Assembly: GCA_938085045.1 (NCBI GenBank) | Contig: CALKGI010000041.1 | Span: 1 to 64,000, forward strand | Length of the DNA stretch: 64,000 nt | DNA from: an uncultured Alteromonadaceae bacterium | GTDB lineage: Bacteria; Pseudomonadota; Gammaproteobacteria; Enterobacterales; Alteromonadaceae | Direction of reading: 5' to 3' | Shown here: piece by piece, positions 62,161 through 64,000 of the stretch | How the letters are laid out: the number at the start of each line of letters is the position of its first letter | Numbering within the stretch: position 1 is the stretch's first letter | Position numbers and translations under genes: made by a program | The notes under the pieces: model-generated | What the model was told of the DNA's origin: nothing | The model's input: the letters and a program-made list of their open reading frames with translations, nothing else | Databases searched by the model: none

Positions 62161-63279
62161 ATGTCAGAGCGCTCGACACAAAAATCAACATCACTTCGTT
62201 CAACTGTCGTTCACGCAGGTCACTCTAAGGCTGAACAGGGTCAACCCTTTGCGCATAGCCCGGTGTTTGCCAGTACCTTTCATCACAGTGGCGAAGTCGA
62301 CAACCAGCACTACCAATATGGTCGGTTTCACAATCCTGGCTGGGCTGCTTTAGAACAAGGTTTGGGTGAATTAGAACAGGGCTCGGCAATTATCTTTCCC
62401 TCTGGCATGGCAGCCAGTGCAGCCGTTACGACAGCCTTGCTTGAAAGCGGTGACACTTTATTATTGGCAGCCGATGGTTACCAACCAACCATAACCTACG
62501 CCAAAACCTTTTTGCAAAAATTTGGCGTAAAAGTCAAAACAGCACCTACGCTTGCTATACCCGAGCAAGATTTTAGCGGCATTAAACTGGTGTTTATCGA
62601 AACCCCCAGCAACCCCCTGCTAGACGTGATAGACATTCAACAACTGGCCGACAAAGTCCATGCTGCCAACGGCATTTTAGCCGTCGACAACACCACGTTA
62701 ACACCGCTGGGGCAGCAACCACTGTTACTTGGCGCCGATATTTCGATGTGTTCAGACACCAAAGCACTCAATGGCCATTCTGATGTGGTTTTTGGCCATG
62801 TTGCCACCAACCGAGCCGACTTATTCGATGCCATGGCGTTATGGCGTAAGTTAGCGGGCAATATTCCCGGCCCAATGGAGACTTGGCTGGTGCACCGAGG
62901 ATTGGCCAGTTTAGACATGCGTTTAGAGCGAATGACCACCAACGCGCAGGCCATTGCCGAGTATTTACAGCAACACCACAAAGTCAAAGCCATTCGTTAC
63001 CCAGGGTTAATCAGCGACCCTTCTTTTGAAATTGCCAGTCGTCAAATGCACAACTTTGGTTTTATTATTAGTTTTGATTTAGGCGAGCAAGCGCACGCTG
63101 AGCAGTTTTTGCAACAAGCAAAAATGATTGTAGAGGCCACCAGCTTTGGCGGCATGCATACCATGGCCGAAAGGCGTGCCCGTTGGGGCGTAGATGATGT
63201 TTCGAGTGGTTTGATACGCTTGAGTGTGGGCTGTGAAAAGCTCGAAGATATTCTTCAAGATATAGAGCAGGCTTTGTAG
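62161..63279 (+). CDS. Cys/Met metabolism PLP-dependent enzyme
   Basis: 372 residues, with strong GAGGAG ribosome site. The gamma-family PLP pattern is complete: YGRFHNPGWAALEQGLGELEQGSAIIFPSGMAASAAV (PLP phosphate loop, though the canonical YSRxxNPT is here YGRFHNPGW), VFIETPSNPLLDVIDI, AVDNTTLTPLGQQPLLLGADISMCSDTKALNGHSDVVFG (Schiff-base Lys in the DTKALNGH motif) and SFGGMHTMAERRARWG near the end. It belongs to cystathionine gamma-synthase/gamma-lyase/beta-lyase-like enzymes. The exact reaction cannot be told; no met or cys gene is next to it. The rest of the gap before it (61926-62160) shows nothing assignable. Confidence 0.9.
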   Translation: MSERSTQKSTSLRSTVVHAGHSKAEQGQPFAHSPVFASTFHHSGEVDNQHYQYGRFHNPGWAALEQGLGELEQGSAIIFPSGMAASAAVTTALLESGDTLLLAADGYQPTITYAKTFLQKFGVKVKTAPTLAIPEQDFSGIKLVFIETPSNPLLDVIDIQQLADKVHAANGILAVDNTTLTPLGQQPLLLGADISMCSDTKALNGHSDVVFGHVATNRADLFDAMALWRKLAGNIPGPMETWLVHRGLASLDMRLERMTTNAQAIAEYLQQHHKVKAIRYPGLISDPSFEIASRQMHNFGFIISFDLGEQAHAEQFLQQAKMIVEATSFGGMHTMAERRARWGVDDVSSGLIRLSVGCEKLEDILQDIEQAL

Positions 63280-63336
63280 GCAGAGGATTTACTCCCCGAC
63301 GCGCCACGGATGGCGTGTGGCCCCCCATGGTCGGCA

Positions 63337-63597
63337 TGCTGTTGACTTAAGAATAAAAAAATCAAAAACTTATCACCACAGAGGACGCAGAGGACGCAGA
63401 GAAGGGCAAAAGAACAGCAAATAGATCTTTTCTCTGTGCTCTTTGCGCTCTCTCGACAACCGCTCCGTTGTTCTAATTACATACTTCCATATATTAATGT
63501 GGTGAAAGATCTTTTAAAGAAAAAACGACCAACTACCAGAATATCACTCCCCTTTGGTAGACCACGAGAAATAGAAACAGCCCTTAAGTCAACAGCA
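63337..63597. mobile_element. MITE-like element, copy B
   Basis: A 261-bp element with perfect 15-bp terminal inverted repeats TGCTGTTGACTTAAG (63337-63351) and CTTAAGTCAACAGCA (63583-63597). It is an inverted copy of the element at 58873-59123 and ten bp longer, mostly through a tandem AGAGGACGC near 63380-63400. It carries no transposase. Flanks TGTGGCCCCCCATGG (63316-63330) and CCATGGACGGCCACA (63602-63616) form an outer palindrome around the insertion. It accounts for the 356-bp gap 63280-63635. Confidence 0.88.
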
Positions 63598-63635
63598 TTG
63601 CCCATGGACGGCCACAACACCAAACCCCGATTATA

Positions 63636-64000
63636 TCAACCCTTGGCTTTCGCCCCGCGGGCATCATGCAGTTTTTTATAGCTCTCGATTAATCTCAAAT
63701 GTTTGTCTAAACCTTCAAGTTTCATGCTGGTTTTGGTTAGGCCACTGAATCTCACTTCACCAGTTACCGAGCCTACAACTTCATTCATGATGTTTTCACC
63801 AAACATTCTATTAAAGTTATTAATAAAATCTTCAAGCGCTAATTCATCATCTAAAGTAACCTCTAGCACTGCATGAACCGCTTGATAGAACAATCCACGT
63901 TCTACAGTATTGTCGTTGTACTGTAAGAATTCACCGACCAACTCAATGGCTTCTTCAAGCGCGCCCAAAGCAAGATAGATAAGAATCTTTAGCTCTAGAA
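63636..64000 (-). CDS. Hypothetical protein, 5' part beyond the window
   Basis: The frame is open to the window edge (LELKILIYLALGALEEAIEL...), so the 110-residue piece from the TTG at 63968 is only a part of the gene; at least 120 C-terminal residues are visible. Helical, acidic and soluble: FLQYNDNTVERGLFYQAVHAVLEVTLDDELALEDFINNFNRMFG, then GSVTGEVRFSGLTKTSMKLEGLDKHLRLIESYKKL and a basic end GAKAKG. No recognised family; no signal peptide or membrane segment in the visible part. Confidence 0.65.
   Translation of the reverse strand, partial: LELKILIYLALGALEEAIELVGEFLQYNDNTVERGLFYQAVHAVLEVTLDDELALEDFINNFNRMFGENIMNEVVGSVTGEVRFSGLTKTSMKLEGLDKHLRLIESYKKLHDARGAKAKG

Noticed and set aside
62161-63279. 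Assigning metB, metC or mdeA to the PLP enzyme
   Set aside because: The motifs are shared by all members of the family; no neighbouring gene separates the possibilities.
63436-63681. 81-residue open frame (MLFALSRQ...)
   Set aside because: Lies in MITE copy B and runs out into unrelated flank; a by-product of the repeat.

Overview
The window looks like chromosome of a free-living marine gammaproteobacterium, most likely from the Alteromonadales. The reasons are the rph-pyrE/yicC neighbourhood, proteobacterial uvrD and tmcA, two TonB-dependent receptors, many c-di-GMP and two-component proteins, moderate GC, and dispersed palindromic repeats with a REP-associated transposase. Genus cannot be fixed from sequence alone. 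No rRNA, tRNA, CRISPR array or prophage was seen.

Layout. 1-7.5 kb: the 3' end of a YhcG-type nuclease gene, a TonB-dependent receptor, a small orphan gene, and a response-regulator/histidine-kinase cluster that includes a paralogous regulator with a degenerate GGDEF domain. 7.9-12.2 kb: uvrD overlapping tmcA. 12.3-15.6 kb: a membrane GGDEF-EAL protein overlapping a periplasmic solute-binding protein gene. 15.8-18.8 kb: an ECF sigma / anti-sigma / two exported PDZ proteins operon. 19-25 kb: a class V aminotransferase, a 42-bp tandem repeat, and an RND pump with its adaptor. 25.4-29.9 kb: a three-gene REC/HD-GYP-like/kinase operon that ends in a repeat. 30-34 kb: AGCS symporter, pyrE, rph, yicC (the housekeeping core).

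34-47 kb is accessory-rich. It holds a probably frameshifted TraB/GumN-like gene, a HigBA-type toxin-antitoxin module with an extra 47-residue leader gene and a perfect palindromic operator, and an AlpA-like gene. These are followed by a giant two-component sensor with a propeller ectodomain, a NemR-like TetR regulator with an Old Yellow Enzyme gene sharing an operator, a 2OG-Fe(II) oxygenase, an exported methyltransferase, and a RAYT transposase surrounded by its own terminal repeats and fossil copies. 47-58.8 kb: a small membrane protein, a 2038-residue Sec-exported RHS protein, an exported Ig-like protein, an exported propeller-like protein and a divergent TonB receptor. 58.8-63.6 kb: a hybrid histidine kinase and a Cys/Met PLP enzyme, bracketed by two inverted copies of a MITE-like element. 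The window ends inside an unrecognised gene.

How it fits together. Signalling dominates: at least eight REC-containing, kinase or c-di-GMP proteins are present and none of them carries a DNA-binding output domain. Control therefore probably works by phosphorelay or protein contact. The most distinctive parts are (i) the three-gene toxin-antitoxin-like module next to the AlpA-like gene, (ii) the exported RHS protein with a downstream candidate immunity gene, (iii) the RAYT/REP graveyard, and (iv) the MITE pair, both copies of which sit inside larger palindromes.
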